The notes under the pieces: model-generated
Told to the model about the DNA's origin: nothing
Database searches by the model: none
The model's input: the letters and a program-made list of their open reading frames with translations, nothing else
Translations under genes and position numbers: made by a program
In this document: positions 1 to 6,330 of the stretch, in pieces
Layout of the letters: every line of letters begins with the position of its first letter
Numbering within the stretch: the first letter of the stretch is position 1
Source: Pseudomonadales bacterium
GTDB taxonomy: Bacteria > Pseudomonadota > Gammaproteobacteria > Pseudomonadales > Azotimanducaceae
DNA: 9,323 nucleotides
Assembly (NCBI GenBank): GCA_022448765.1
Contig: JAKUTI010000031.1
Location: 1-9,323 of the forward strand
Reading direction: 5' to 3'

Positions 1-149
1 TTATTTTCATCGCACACCAAACCAGCTTAGGCGATGCATCCAACCGCCAAACGGAGATCTGCCGCAGCGCGGCACATGCTTCTTGCTGACTAGACTACGC
101 GATCAGCCTAGCCGGAACACGTACAGAGGGCGAAACCATGGCGCGTTCA
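1..149. other. Left-edge stretch with no recognisable gene
   Basis: No reading frame here resembles a protein family I know, and no RNA gene is apparent. The only local structure is a small perfect hairpin at 61-73 (arms GCCGC and GCGGC around AGC). It lies downstream of the tRNA-like gene on the minus strand but has no T-run after it, so it is not a convincing intrinsic terminator. An ATG on the minus strand at 10-8 runs off the window and has no clear ribosome binding site, so I do not call a gene there. Confidence 0.5.
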
Positions 150-224
150 TGGTGCGGGCGTTGGGAGTCGTAGCCACGTCTCCAGCTTGGGAAGCTGGGG
201 TAATAGCCGTTATACGACGCCCGC
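150..224 (-). tRNA. tRNA-Gly(CCC)-like gene with abnormal T-arm, possibly a pseudogene
   Basis: Read on the minus strand, this folds as a cloverleaf of 72 bases plus an encoded CCA (152-150). The acceptor stem GCGGGCG pairs fully with CGCCCGC. T8, A14 and the D-loop G18-G19 are present. The D-arm GTAT/TTAC with its U-U pair matches E. coli glyT-type tRNA-Gly. The anticodon stem CCAGC/GCTGG is perfect, and the loop TTCCCAA gives anticodon CCC, which reads the glycine codon GGG. The 3' part is odd. The T-arm reads GTGGC-TACGACT-CCCAA: the conserved G53-C61 pair is C-C, T55 is A, and 49-65 is a G-A mismatch. The discriminator is A73, whereas bacterial tRNA-Gly normally has U73, a glycyl-tRNA synthetase identity base. 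The anticodon and D halves are intact. I infer either a decaying gene, a sequence error, or a specialised glycine tRNA. A minus-strand -10-like box lies just upstream. Confidence 0.72.
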
Positions 225-235
225 AGCGCCGATGG

Positions 236-241
236 ATTATG
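236..241 (-). promoter_or_regulatory. Possible -10 box for the tRNA-like gene
   Basis: On the minus strand this reads CATAAT, five of six bases of the sigma-70 consensus TATAAT, about 12 bases before the first base of the tRNA-like gene. That is a suitable distance for transcription to start at or just before the mature 5' end. I see no good -35 box at 16-18 bases further upstream, so the call rests on the -10 alone. Confidence 0.3.
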
Positions 242-250
242 GCATAACGC

Positions 251-269
251 GTGGTCCCATCCAGACCAC
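251..269. repeat. Inverted repeat between the tRNA-like gene and the SDR gene
   Basis: Perfect six-base arms GTGGTC (251-256) and GACCAC (264-269) flank a seven-base centre CCATCCA. The site lies in the divergent spacer between the leftward tRNA-like gene and the rightward dehydrogenase, about 75 bases before the dehydrogenase start, so it could be an operator. No T-run follows on either strand, which argues against a terminator. A six-base match can also arise by chance. Confidence 0.25.
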
Positions 270-343
270 TAGGTCCTCGGTTTTCGGGTAGATTAAGCAG
301 GGCAAACCGTCTAACGTCGGCGTGAGTTGTAGGGAGATAGCGG

Positions 344-1123
344 TTGGAAATTCAGGATAAGGTCGTCGTCGTTACTGGAGGAGCGAGTGGAATAGGACGC
401 GAGCTGTGCCGTTTGTTCGCCGCCGAAGGCGCAAAACATGTCGTGGTCGCGGACGTTAACGAGCAGGGAGCTGCCACGGTCGCCGAGGAAATCGGTCACA
501 CGAGCGAACAAGTCGACGTTGGACGCGAAAGCGACCTTGTTCGCTTAATTCACCAAACCGAAAACACGTTAGGCCCCATTGATCTTTTTTGTTCCAACGC
601 GGGGATTGCCGACGGCCGAGGAATCGACGAGCCCGACGAAGTGTGGGACAGGATTTGGCGCGTCAACACCATGGCCCACATTTGGACTGCTCGACACCTC
701 GTACCCCTCATGCGAGAACGCGGGGGTGGATATCTATTTTCGACGGCCTCCGCGGCAGGCCTACTTACGCAGATTGGTTCAGTGACCTACGCGGTGACCA
801 AGCATGCGGCCGTTGCGTTGGCGGAATGGCTGGCCATTACTCACGGCCGCGATGGCATCAAAGTTACCGTTCTTTGTCCCCAAGCTGTCCGGACAGGGAT
901 GACTCCCGATGCCTCCGAAACGGGACTATCGGTCGCCAGCGTTGATGGACTACTGGAAGCTGACAAAGTCGCCCAAGATTGCCTCGAAGCCATTCGGGAA
1001 GAACGTTTTTTTGTGCTCCCGCATCCAATGGTCGCCGACTATATGCAACGCAAAGCCGAGGACCCCGACCGATGGCTGCACGGCATGAGACGACTGCAGG
1101 ATCGCTATGTAGGGGACGACTAG
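344..1123 (+). CDS. SDR family NAD-dependent oxidoreductase
   Basis: Classical short-chain dehydrogenase/reductase of 259 residues, the usual length for the family. It oxidises or reduces a hydroxyl/carbonyl group with a nicotinamide cofactor in the cytoplasm; the substrate is unknown. The Rossmann glycine motif TGGASGIG is at residues 11-18 and NAG at 85-87. The catalytic tetrad is visible as N108, S136, Y149 and K153 (YAVTK), with the usual 13-residue step from Ser to Tyr. D37 at the end of the second beta strand favours NAD(H) over NADP(H). The start is TTG at 344, with AGGGAG at 331-336 seven bases before it, and the protein begins as family members do (MEIQDKVVVVTGG). The C-terminal part is less conserved and gives no specificity clue. 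It converges on the quinone-oxidoreductase-like gene, and the two stop codons overlap in CTAG (1120-1123). Confidence 0.93.
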   Translation: MEIQDKVVVVTGGASGIGRELCRLFAAEGAKHVVVADVNEQGAATVAEEIGHTSEQVDVGRESDLVRLIHQTENTLGPIDLFCSNAGIADGRGIDEPDEVWDRIWRVNTMAHIWTARHLVPLMRERGGGYLFSTASAAGLLTQIGSVTYAVTKHAAVALAEWLAITHGRDGIKVTVLCPQAVRTGMTPDASETGLSVASVDGLLEADKVAQDCLEAIREERFFVLPHPMVADYMQRKAEDPDRWLHGMRRLQDRYVGDD

Positions 1124-2154
1124 GCGTCCGGCGTTTCGAGCTCGTATCCGTTCATCGTAACGACACACTTTCCAACAACCTCTCGATTTTCGAGCATTCG
1201 CATTGCATCCACGGCGCGCTCAAGGGGAAATCCTGCACATACGTATGGGTCGATAAGGCCATCATTGGCTAATTGATAGAGTTCACGGTGGAATTTTCGA
1301 CCCAGTTGAGGATCTCGCCGACCTACCTCACCCGCTCGGACACCGATGACGGCAATTTGTTTTATCAGGATTAAATTCACAGCGGCTTGGGGCCAACGGC
1401 CGCTGGTAAATCCAATCGTCAGAATGCGTCCACCCCAATTGACACAACGCATGGACTCGTCGAATACGTCGCCCCCGACTGGATCGTAGATCACGTCAGC
1501 ACCACCCGTTCCCGTAATCGACTTGACTCGATCCCGAAAACCCCCAAGCGAGCCATCCATTTGAGTGTAATTGATCACCTCATCCGCACCCCGAGCTTTA
1601 ACGACGACCAACTTGGCATCCGTACCCCCCGTACCAATAACATGTGCCCCCAGATGTTTACCTAAGTCAACGGCTGCAAGCCCGACACCGCCTGTCGCGC
1701 CGTGCACCATGAGCCACTCACCCGGCTGCAAATTTCCGCGATGCGTCAGCGCGACGTAGGCGGTTTGATAGGCCGTGCCGTACGCTGCTGCCTTCGCGTA
1801 AGTCATGGATCCAGGTATCGGATTGATCGCGTCTGCCGACACGTTCAATGTCTCCGCAAAGCAACCATGACGCGCCCCAAAAACGACGCGATCGCCTTCC
1901 TTCACCTCAGATACCTTCGAACCGACCGCAACCACATCCCCCGATGCCTCGCCTCCCGGTGCAAAAGGCAGAGGTGGTTTGAACTGGTATTTACCCTGAA
2001 TCATCAGCAGATCCGGGAAGTTGACCGAACAGGCCTTCACTTCGATCTGTACTTCGCCTGGCCCAGGATCTGCAATCGATATGGTGTCGAGCGTAATGTT
2101 GCCAATGTCATCGGTGATCGCGTGACACCGATATGCACGGGTGTCCCTCACCAT
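1120..2154 (-). CDS. NADPH:quinone oxidoreductase family protein (zinc-free MDR)
   Basis: Medium-chain dehydrogenase/reductase of 344 residues, quinone oxidoreductase (QOR/zeta-crystallin-like) branch. Members reduce quinones or enone-type substrates with NADPH in the cytoplasm. The GroES-like domain occupies roughly residues 1-130 and contains CSVNFPDLL at 42-50 and PFAPGGEASG at 63-72, typical of this branch. The Rossmann domain follows with GATGGVG at 152-158. The structural and catalytic zinc cysteine sets of alcohol dehydrogenases are not seen. ATG at 2154 is the best start, although its ribosome binding site is weak. The gene lies 46 bases after the coxM-like gene on the same strand, so it is probably the last gene of that operon. 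A role in passing electrons between the nicotinamide and quinone pools would fit, but a separate enoyl reductase role in the same pathway is equally possible. Its stop overlaps that of the convergent SDR gene. Confidence 0.9.
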   Translation of the reverse strand: MVRDTRAYRCHAITDDIGNITLDTISIADPGPGEVQIEVKACSVNFPDLLMIQGKYQFKPPLPFAPGGEASGDVVAVGSKVSEVKEGDRVVFGARHGCFAETLNVSADAINPIPGSMTYAKAAAYGTAYQTAYVALTHRGNLQPGEWLMVHGATGGVGLAAVDLGKHLGAHVIGTGGTDAKLVVVKARGADEVINYTQMDGSLGGFRDRVKSITGTGGADVIYDPVGGDVFDESMRCVNWGGRILTIGFTSGRWPQAAVNLILIKQIAVIGVRAGEVGRRDPQLGRKFHRELYQLANDGLIDPYVCAGFPLERAVDAMRMLENREVVGKCVVTMNGYELETPDA

Positions 2155-2200
2155 GGGCTATACCGAGTTATTTCGATCACTCAGACAAAAGCAACCGCAT

Positions 2201-2980
2201 CTAGGTTAGTTGCGCGACCGCCCGTCGAGCCATAACGCCGACAAGGTGTCCCCGATATTCAGCAGACGCATGAATGTCGCTATTGAATTCCGTGTAATCG
2301 ACCTCCAAGCCATCCAGCGCTGCGGAGGAAAAAGTGTCCGTCAACGCTTGCTCAAAATTTTGCTGTCGGTACGCACAAGGTCCAGCGCCTGTCACGCCCA
2401 CCCGAACCTCGCCGTTCGTTTCAGCGACCATTACACCAACCACCGCATAACGGGACGCTGGATTTGGAAACTTCTCGTAAACTGCACGTCCCGGCATCCG
2501 AAACGTAACACTCGTCACGATCGCACCAGGTTCAAGCGCTGTTTCAAAAAGACCCTGGAAGAAATCGTCAGCTTCGATCGCCCCGGCCGTCGTATTGATC
2601 GTCGCACCCAGCGCAATAACCGCTGCGGGGTAGTCAGCCCCAGGGTCACTGTTTGCAATTGATCCACCGATTGTGCCTCGGTTACGTACTTGTGCATCGC
2701 CAATGGTTGACGCCAGATTCGACAACGACGGAATGTCGCTTCCGGCGGCAACCTCGGAATGCAGAGTTAACGCCCCAATGGTCACACGATCATCAACGGT
2801 TTCGATGCCCGAAAGTGATAGTCCAGAAAGGTCGATGACGTCGGTTGGCGACGCGAGTCGCGCTTTCAACGTTGGAATCAATGTCATGCCACCCGAGAGA
2901 TATACCCCGTCCTCGGCATCGGCCATAGCCTGCTGAGCCCCATCCATATCATTGGGTTTGTGATAGTTGAAACGATACAT
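2201..2980 (-). CDS. FAD-binding subunit of xanthine oxidase-family enzyme (CoxM-like)
   Basis: Medium subunit of a three-part molybdenum hydroxylase, 259 residues. It carries FAD and passes electrons from the 2Fe-2S subunit to the acceptor. FAD-binding signatures are SGGMTLIP at residues 29-36 (family AGGxxL) and TIGGSIAN at 103-110, followed by PGADYPA, as in CoxM/CutM proteins. The C-terminal CO_deh_flav_C-like domain occupies about 165-259 (GVTGAG at 195-200). I place the start at ATG 2980 rather than an upstream in-frame codon at 3007, because a strong site GGGAGGAG (2995-2988) lies seven bases before it and the protein then begins MYRFNYHKPN, as family members do. That ribosome site is inside the last codons of the coxL-like gene, whose stop is only two bases upstream, so translation of the two is probably coupled. 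Confidence 0.93.
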   Translation of the reverse strand: MYRFNYHKPNDMDGAQQAMADAEDGVYLSGGMTLIPTLKARLASPTDVIDLSGLSLSGIETVDDRVTIGALTLHSEVAAGSDIPSLSNLASTIGDAQVRNRGTIGGSIANSDPGADYPAAVIALGATINTTAGAIEADDFFQGLFETALEPGAIVTSVTFRMPGRAVYEKFPNPASRYAVVGVMVAETNGEVRVGVTGAGPCAYRQQNFEQALTDTFSSAALDGLEVDYTEFNSDIHASAEYRGHLVGVMARRAVAQLT

Positions 2981-2982
2981 TG

Positions 2983-5331
2983 CTATTCTCCTCCCATCGC
3001 GCGCCACACCGTCTCGGGCGACGCCGGCATCGGCACATCAACAACACCCAGCGCATCGGTCAATGCGTTGATAACCGCTGCGGTCGACCCTATTGCCCCA
3101 GCTTCACCGCAGCCCTTAGCTCCCAACGGATTGTGCGTGCACGGTGTCACCGTAGTATCAACAACGAAATTAGGCATGTCATCGGCTCTGGGCATCGTGT
3201 AGTCCATGTACGAGCCCGTCACCAACTGCCCCGACTCATCGTAAATACCGTGTTCAAGCAAGGCCTGGCCGATCCCTTGGGCAAGCCCTCCATGCACCTG
3301 ACCGGCAACAATCATTGGATTGATAATCTCGCCAAAGTCGTCTACCGCGACAAAGTTGACGATTTCCACCGTGCCCGTCTCAGGGTCCACTTCGACTTCG
3401 CAGATGTGCGCCCCCGCGGGATAGGTAAAATTCTCTGGATCATAGAACGCTTTTTCAGATAATCCCGGTTCAAGTTCATCCAACGGGTAATTACCAGGCA
3501 CATAGGCGGAGAACGCGACTTCTGGGAACGTGATCGACTGATTTGAATCCGTCACCGAAAAGGTGCCTTCGTCAAAATCAACATTTTCCTCCTCACTTTC
3601 GAGCATGTGTGCCGCAATTTTCCGACTCTTGGCGATGACTTTGTCTGTGGCTTTCACGATCGCAGATCCACCCACCGCGAGCGAACGAGAACCGTATGTA
3701 CCAAGGCCATAATCGGAGCGTCCGGTATCGCCATGAATCACATCGACGTTGTCGAAAGGAATTCCCAGCTTGTCCGAAACAATTTGTGCGAATGTTGTTT
3801 CGTGTCCCTGGCCGTGGCTGTGAGACCCCGTCATGACGCTCACGGAGCCCGTGACGTCAACGCGCACTTCAGCGGATTCGAATAGACCAACCCCTGCGCC
3901 CAGTGAAAGCGCAACTTGTGACGGTGCCAAGCCACATGCTTCGATATAACAAGAAAATCCGATGCCACGTTTTTTACCAGCGGCTTCCGAGGCCGCTTTC
4001 CGATCGGCAAAACCGTCATACCCGATAAGTTCTATCGCTTTCTTCAGACTCGCGTCGTAATCCCCAGTGTCGTATGTGAGCGCCACCGGAGTTTCGTAAG
4101 GAAAATCTTCCGGTTGGATAAAGTTCAGCCGGCGGAGTTCCGCCGGATCTTTTCCCAATTCGCGAGCGGCCGTTTCGACCAACCGCTCCACCACGTAGGT
4201 CGCCTCCGGTCGACCTGCCCCTCGATAGGCATCGACGGGCGCCGTGTTGGTAAACACGGACTGAACCTCGACGTAAATTGCCGGCGTTCGATACTGCCCG
4301 GCCAAGAGAGTCCCGTAGAGGTAGGTGGGAACGCTCGAGGCAAAGAGCGACAGATACGCGCCCATATTAGCCACCGTCTTGACCCGCAATCCCACAAACG
4401 TGCCATCTGACTTCAACGCGAGTTCAGCCCTTGTGAGGTGATCTCTGCCGTGTGCATCTGCGAGGAAAGACTCGGACCGATCAGCTCGCCACTTGATGGC
4501 ACAACCCAATTTTCCAGCCGCCCATATCACTGCAGTTTCTTCTGCATAGACAAAAATCTTGGAACCGAAGCCACCGCCAACATCGGGCGCGACGACACGT
4601 AATTTCGACTCGGCTGCAACGTTGACGAACGCGGCAAGAACTAGTCGCTCCAAATGAGGGTTTTGCGACGTTGTGTATAGCGTGTAGTTCCCTGACGCCG
4701 CTTCGTACATGCCCACTGCCGCTCGTGGCTCCATGGCATTGGGAATTAGGCGATTATTGACGATATCAAGTGACGTGACATGGTCAGCAGACGCGAAGGC
4801 CGCGTCGGTCGCCTCACGATCACCGAGTTCCCAGTCGTAGCATTGATTACCCGGCGCCGTCTCGTGAATCTGGTCAGCAGCAGGTGCCGTCGAGAGATCA
4901 ACGACAGCGGGGAGTTCATTGAAATCGGCCGTGACGGCTTCGGCCCCATTTCGAGCGGCTTCCAGCGTTTCGGCGACAATCATCGCGTAGGGCTCGCCGA
5001 CGTAGTTAACGACGGAAACCGCGATGGGTGGGTGCGGTGGTTGAATCATGTCGGAACCGTCCTTGGACCTGACCATCCAGCCGCAGGGTAAATCTCCGAT
5101 CTCGTCGGCCGCGAGATCCGCGCCTGTGTATGCGGCAACGACGCCATCCGTTGCTAACGCCGAACTCAAATCGATCGAACGGATCTCAGCGCGCGGATAC
5201 ATCGACCGGACAAATACCGCGTATCGTTGTCCCGGCTGATTGATGTCGTCCGTGTAATGTCCTGCCCCCGTGATGAATCGAGCATCTTCTTTGCGCTTTA
5301 CCGCCGCACCAATGCCTGTTTCGCTAGTCAT
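2983..5331 (-). CDS. Molybdopterin-binding large subunit, form II CoxL-like
   Basis: Catalytic subunit of a xanthine oxidase-family enzyme, 782 residues, a full-length CoxL-type chain. It should bind Mo-molybdopterin cytosine dinucleotide and hydroxylate or oxidise its substrate using water as the oxygen source. Residues 1-130 form the aldehyde oxidase a/b hammerhead domain, followed by the Mo-binding domains. GGGFGSK is at 252-258, GQGHET at 507-512, and the catalytic glutamate is E743 in KGCGEAG. The active-site loop is AYRGAGR (368-374). True CO dehydrogenases (form I) carry AYXCSFR, with the cysteine that binds copper; that cysteine is absent here. This makes CO an unproven and rather unlikely substrate; an aldehyde, N-heterocycle or aromatic compound is more likely. 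The start is ATG 5331, with AAGGGG (5345-5340) eight bases before it overlapping the stop of coxS. No signal peptide is seen, so it is cytoplasmic. Confidence 0.95.
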   Translation of the reverse strand: MTSETGIGAAVKRKEDARFITGAGHYTDDINQPGQRYAVFVRSMYPRAEIRSIDLSSALATDGVVAAYTGADLAADEIGDLPCGWMVRSKDGSDMIQPPHPPIAVSVVNYVGEPYAMIVAETLEAARNGAEAVTADFNELPAVVDLSTAPAADQIHETAPGNQCYDWELGDREATDAAFASADHVTSLDIVNNRLIPNAMEPRAAVGMYEAASGNYTLYTTSQNPHLERLVLAAFVNVAAESKLRVVAPDVGGGFGSKIFVYAEETAVIWAAGKLGCAIKWRADRSESFLADAHGRDHLTRAELALKSDGTFVGLRVKTVANMGAYLSLFASSVPTYLYGTLLAGQYRTPAIYVEVQSVFTNTAPVDAYRGAGRPEATYVVERLVETAARELGKDPAELRRLNFIQPEDFPYETPVALTYDTGDYDASLKKAIELIGYDGFADRKAASEAAGKKRGIGFSCYIEACGLAPSQVALSLGAGVGLFESAEVRVDVTGSVSVMTGSHSHGQGHETTFAQIVSDKLGIPFDNVDVIHGDTGRSDYGLGTYGSRSLAVGGSAIVKATDKVIAKSRKIAAHMLESEEENVDFDEGTFSVTDSNQSITFPEVAFSAYVPGNYPLDELEPGLSEKAFYDPENFTYPAGAHICEVEVDPETGTVEIVNFVAVDDFGEIINPMIVAGQVHGGLAQGIGQALLEHGIYDESGQLVTGSYMDYTMPRADDMPNFVVDTTVTPCTHNPLGAKGCGEAGAIGSTAAVINALTDALGVVDVPMPASPETVWRAMGGE

Positions 5332-5343
5332 CTCTCGTACCCC

Positions 5344-5802
5344 TTACATCTTCTCTTGAGCGTCAAGTACAGCTTTGACGATGTTGTGATATCCCGTGCA
5401 GCGACAAAGATTGCCTTCGAGGCCTTCGCGCACGGACTGTTCATCCAACGGTTTGCCTTTCTCGACGAGGTCAATCGCGCTCATGATCATGCCTGGCGTA
5501 CAAAATCCGCATTGCAACGCATGGTTTTCACGGAATGCTTCCTGCATTGGATGTAGCGCATCGACGGTCCCAATACCTTCGATGGTTGTGATGTCCGCGC
5601 CGTCCGCCTGGCCCGCCAAGACCGTGCAGGACTTCACCGAACATCCGTTCATATGAATGGTGCAGGCGCCGCATTGGCTGGTATCGCAACCAACATGCGT
5701 TCCCGTAAGGTTCAAACGCTCTCGTAAGATTTCGACCAACAAGCTATTGGCGGGCACGTCCGCCGTTTGCTCAGTGCCATTGACTGTCAAAGAGATTTCC
5801 AC
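5344..5802 (-). CDS. 2Fe-2S subunit of xanthine oxidase-family enzyme (CoxS-like)
   Basis: Small electron-transfer subunit of 152 residues, normal for CoxS-type proteins. The N-terminal plant-ferredoxin-like domain binds the first 2Fe-2S cluster through C39, C44, C47 and C59 (CDTSQCGAC). The C-terminal four-helix domain binds the second through C98 and C101 (CGFCTPGM) and C133 and C135 (CRCTGYHNIV). All eight ligands are present, so the subunit should work. It carries electrons from the molybdenum centre to FAD on the CoxM-like subunit. The start is GTG 5802: AGGAG (5813-5809) sits six bases ahead, and the nearby ATG at 5807 is out of frame and stops after six codons. The spacer to the preceding coxG-like gene is 13 bases and to the following coxL-like gene 12 bases. 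Confidence 0.95.
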   Translation of the reverse strand: MEISLTVNGTEQTADVPANSLLVEILRERLNLTGTHVGCDTSQCGACTIHMNGCSVKSCTVLAGQADGADITTIEGIGTVDALHPMQEAFRENHALQCGFCTPGMIMSAIDLVEKGKPLDEQSVREGLEGNLCRCTGYHNIVKAVLDAQEKM

Positions 5803-5815
5803 GTCATTCTCCTAG

Positions 5816-6262
5816 CTAAACTGTGTCCGCCCAGCGTTCACTGAACTTCGTAAAAAAACCGTCGGCCATCTTGCGACCAGCGGTGGTAATAAGCCGAGAC
5901 CCTATTTGAGCGAGTTTCCCACCGACGCTGCCTTCAACTCGATAAGATAAGAGGGTCCCATCTAAATCTTCCTCTAGCTTGATTCTTGCAAGCCCTTTAC
6001 CGAAACCCTGCATACCCCCCTTCACGCTGACGTTGAGCGAATAGCTCTCGGGTGGATTTCGATCCGATACCTCGATAGTCGCCTGGAACTTCGTTTTGAC
6101 CGGCCCTAGTTTCGCGGTGACGTTCGCGTCAAATCGATGATCGGACAACTTGGTTACCGACTCACAACCTTCAATGCATGCCTCCAACACATCGGCATCA
6201 TTGAGCGCGTCCCAAACAGCAGTGCGTGCAGCCGGAATCCGGTATTGGCCGGACTGTTCCAA
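5816..6262 (-). CDS. CoxG-like SRPBCC protein
   Basis: Carbon monoxide dehydrogenase subunit G family (SRPBCC/START-like hydrophobic-pocket fold), 148 residues from the start chosen here. In CO-oxidising bacteria CoxG is needed for electron transfer from the Mo enzyme to the membrane quinone pool. Recognisable signatures are EQSGQYRIPA at residues 2-11, AVWDALND at 15-22, LEACIEGCE at 26-34 (family ACIPGCE), GPVKTKF, GGMQGFGKG, and SVGGKLAQIGSRL near the C-terminus. The open frame continues upstream to ATG 6349, but family proteins begin at this EQSG motif. I therefore choose the TTG at 6262, with AAGGA (and GGGG just before it) close upstream; the spacing is short, so the start is less certain than the identity. 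The long C-terminal tail and membrane anchor of some CoxG proteins is absent. It is the first gene of the minus-strand operon. Confidence 0.87.
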   Translation of the reverse strand: MEQSGQYRIPAARTAVWDALNDADVLEACIEGCESVTKLSDHRFDANVTAKLGPVKTKFQATIEVSDRNPPESYSLNVSVKGGMQGFGKGLARIKLEEDLDGTLLSYRVEGSVGGKLAQIGSRLITTAGRKMADGFFTKFSERWADTV

Positions 6263-6330
6263 GGTCCTTACCCCGAAGCCTACGAAACGATCGACTACTC
6301 TCGCATAATCCGTCACAGGGGGAAATGGGT
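6263..6330. promoter_or_regulatory. Divergent control region between the cox-like operon and the CoA-transferase gene
   Basis: These 68 bases separate the leftward coxG-like start from the rightward CoA-transferase start and must hold, or lie next to, both promoters. On the plus strand CATAAT (6304-6309) is a five-of-six match to a sigma-70 -10 box, about 20 bases before the CoA-transferase ATG. The matching -35 region is poor, which suggests activation by a regulator. On the minus strand I see no convincing promoter, and it could lie inside the CoA-transferase gene. No regulator gene is present in the window. Confidence 0.4.

Noticed and set aside
61..73. GC-rich hairpin downstream of the tRNA-like gene, as a terminator
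   Set aside because: It has a five-base stem with a three-base loop but no following T-run on either strand.
154..220. Plus-strand tRNA-Pro(GGG) reading of the same cloverleaf
   Set aside because: The plus strand shows TTGGGAA in the anticodon loop, but conserved T8, G18-G19 and the encoded CCA are found only on the minus strand, where the body matches tRNA-Gly.
1182..1194. Hairpin CTCGA-TTT-TCGAG after the SDR stop, as a possible terminator
   Set aside because: It has only five base pairs, no T-run, and lies within coding sequence of the convergent gene; probably chance.
1702..2235. 177-codon open frame on the plus strand
   Set aside because: It lies antisense to the quinone-oxidoreductase-like gene, its translation is rich in Arg, Cys and His, and it has no recognisable domain; a shadow of a real gene.
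2980..3462. 160-codon open frame on the plus strand
   Set aside because: It is antisense to the strongly supported coxL-like gene and has an Arg/His-rich, non-protein-like composition.
6226..6330. Upstream in-frame extension of the CoA-transferase (35 residues)
   Set aside because: It overlaps the start of the divergent coxG-like gene and precedes the family N-terminus, and the strong AGGGGG ribosome site fits ATG 6331.
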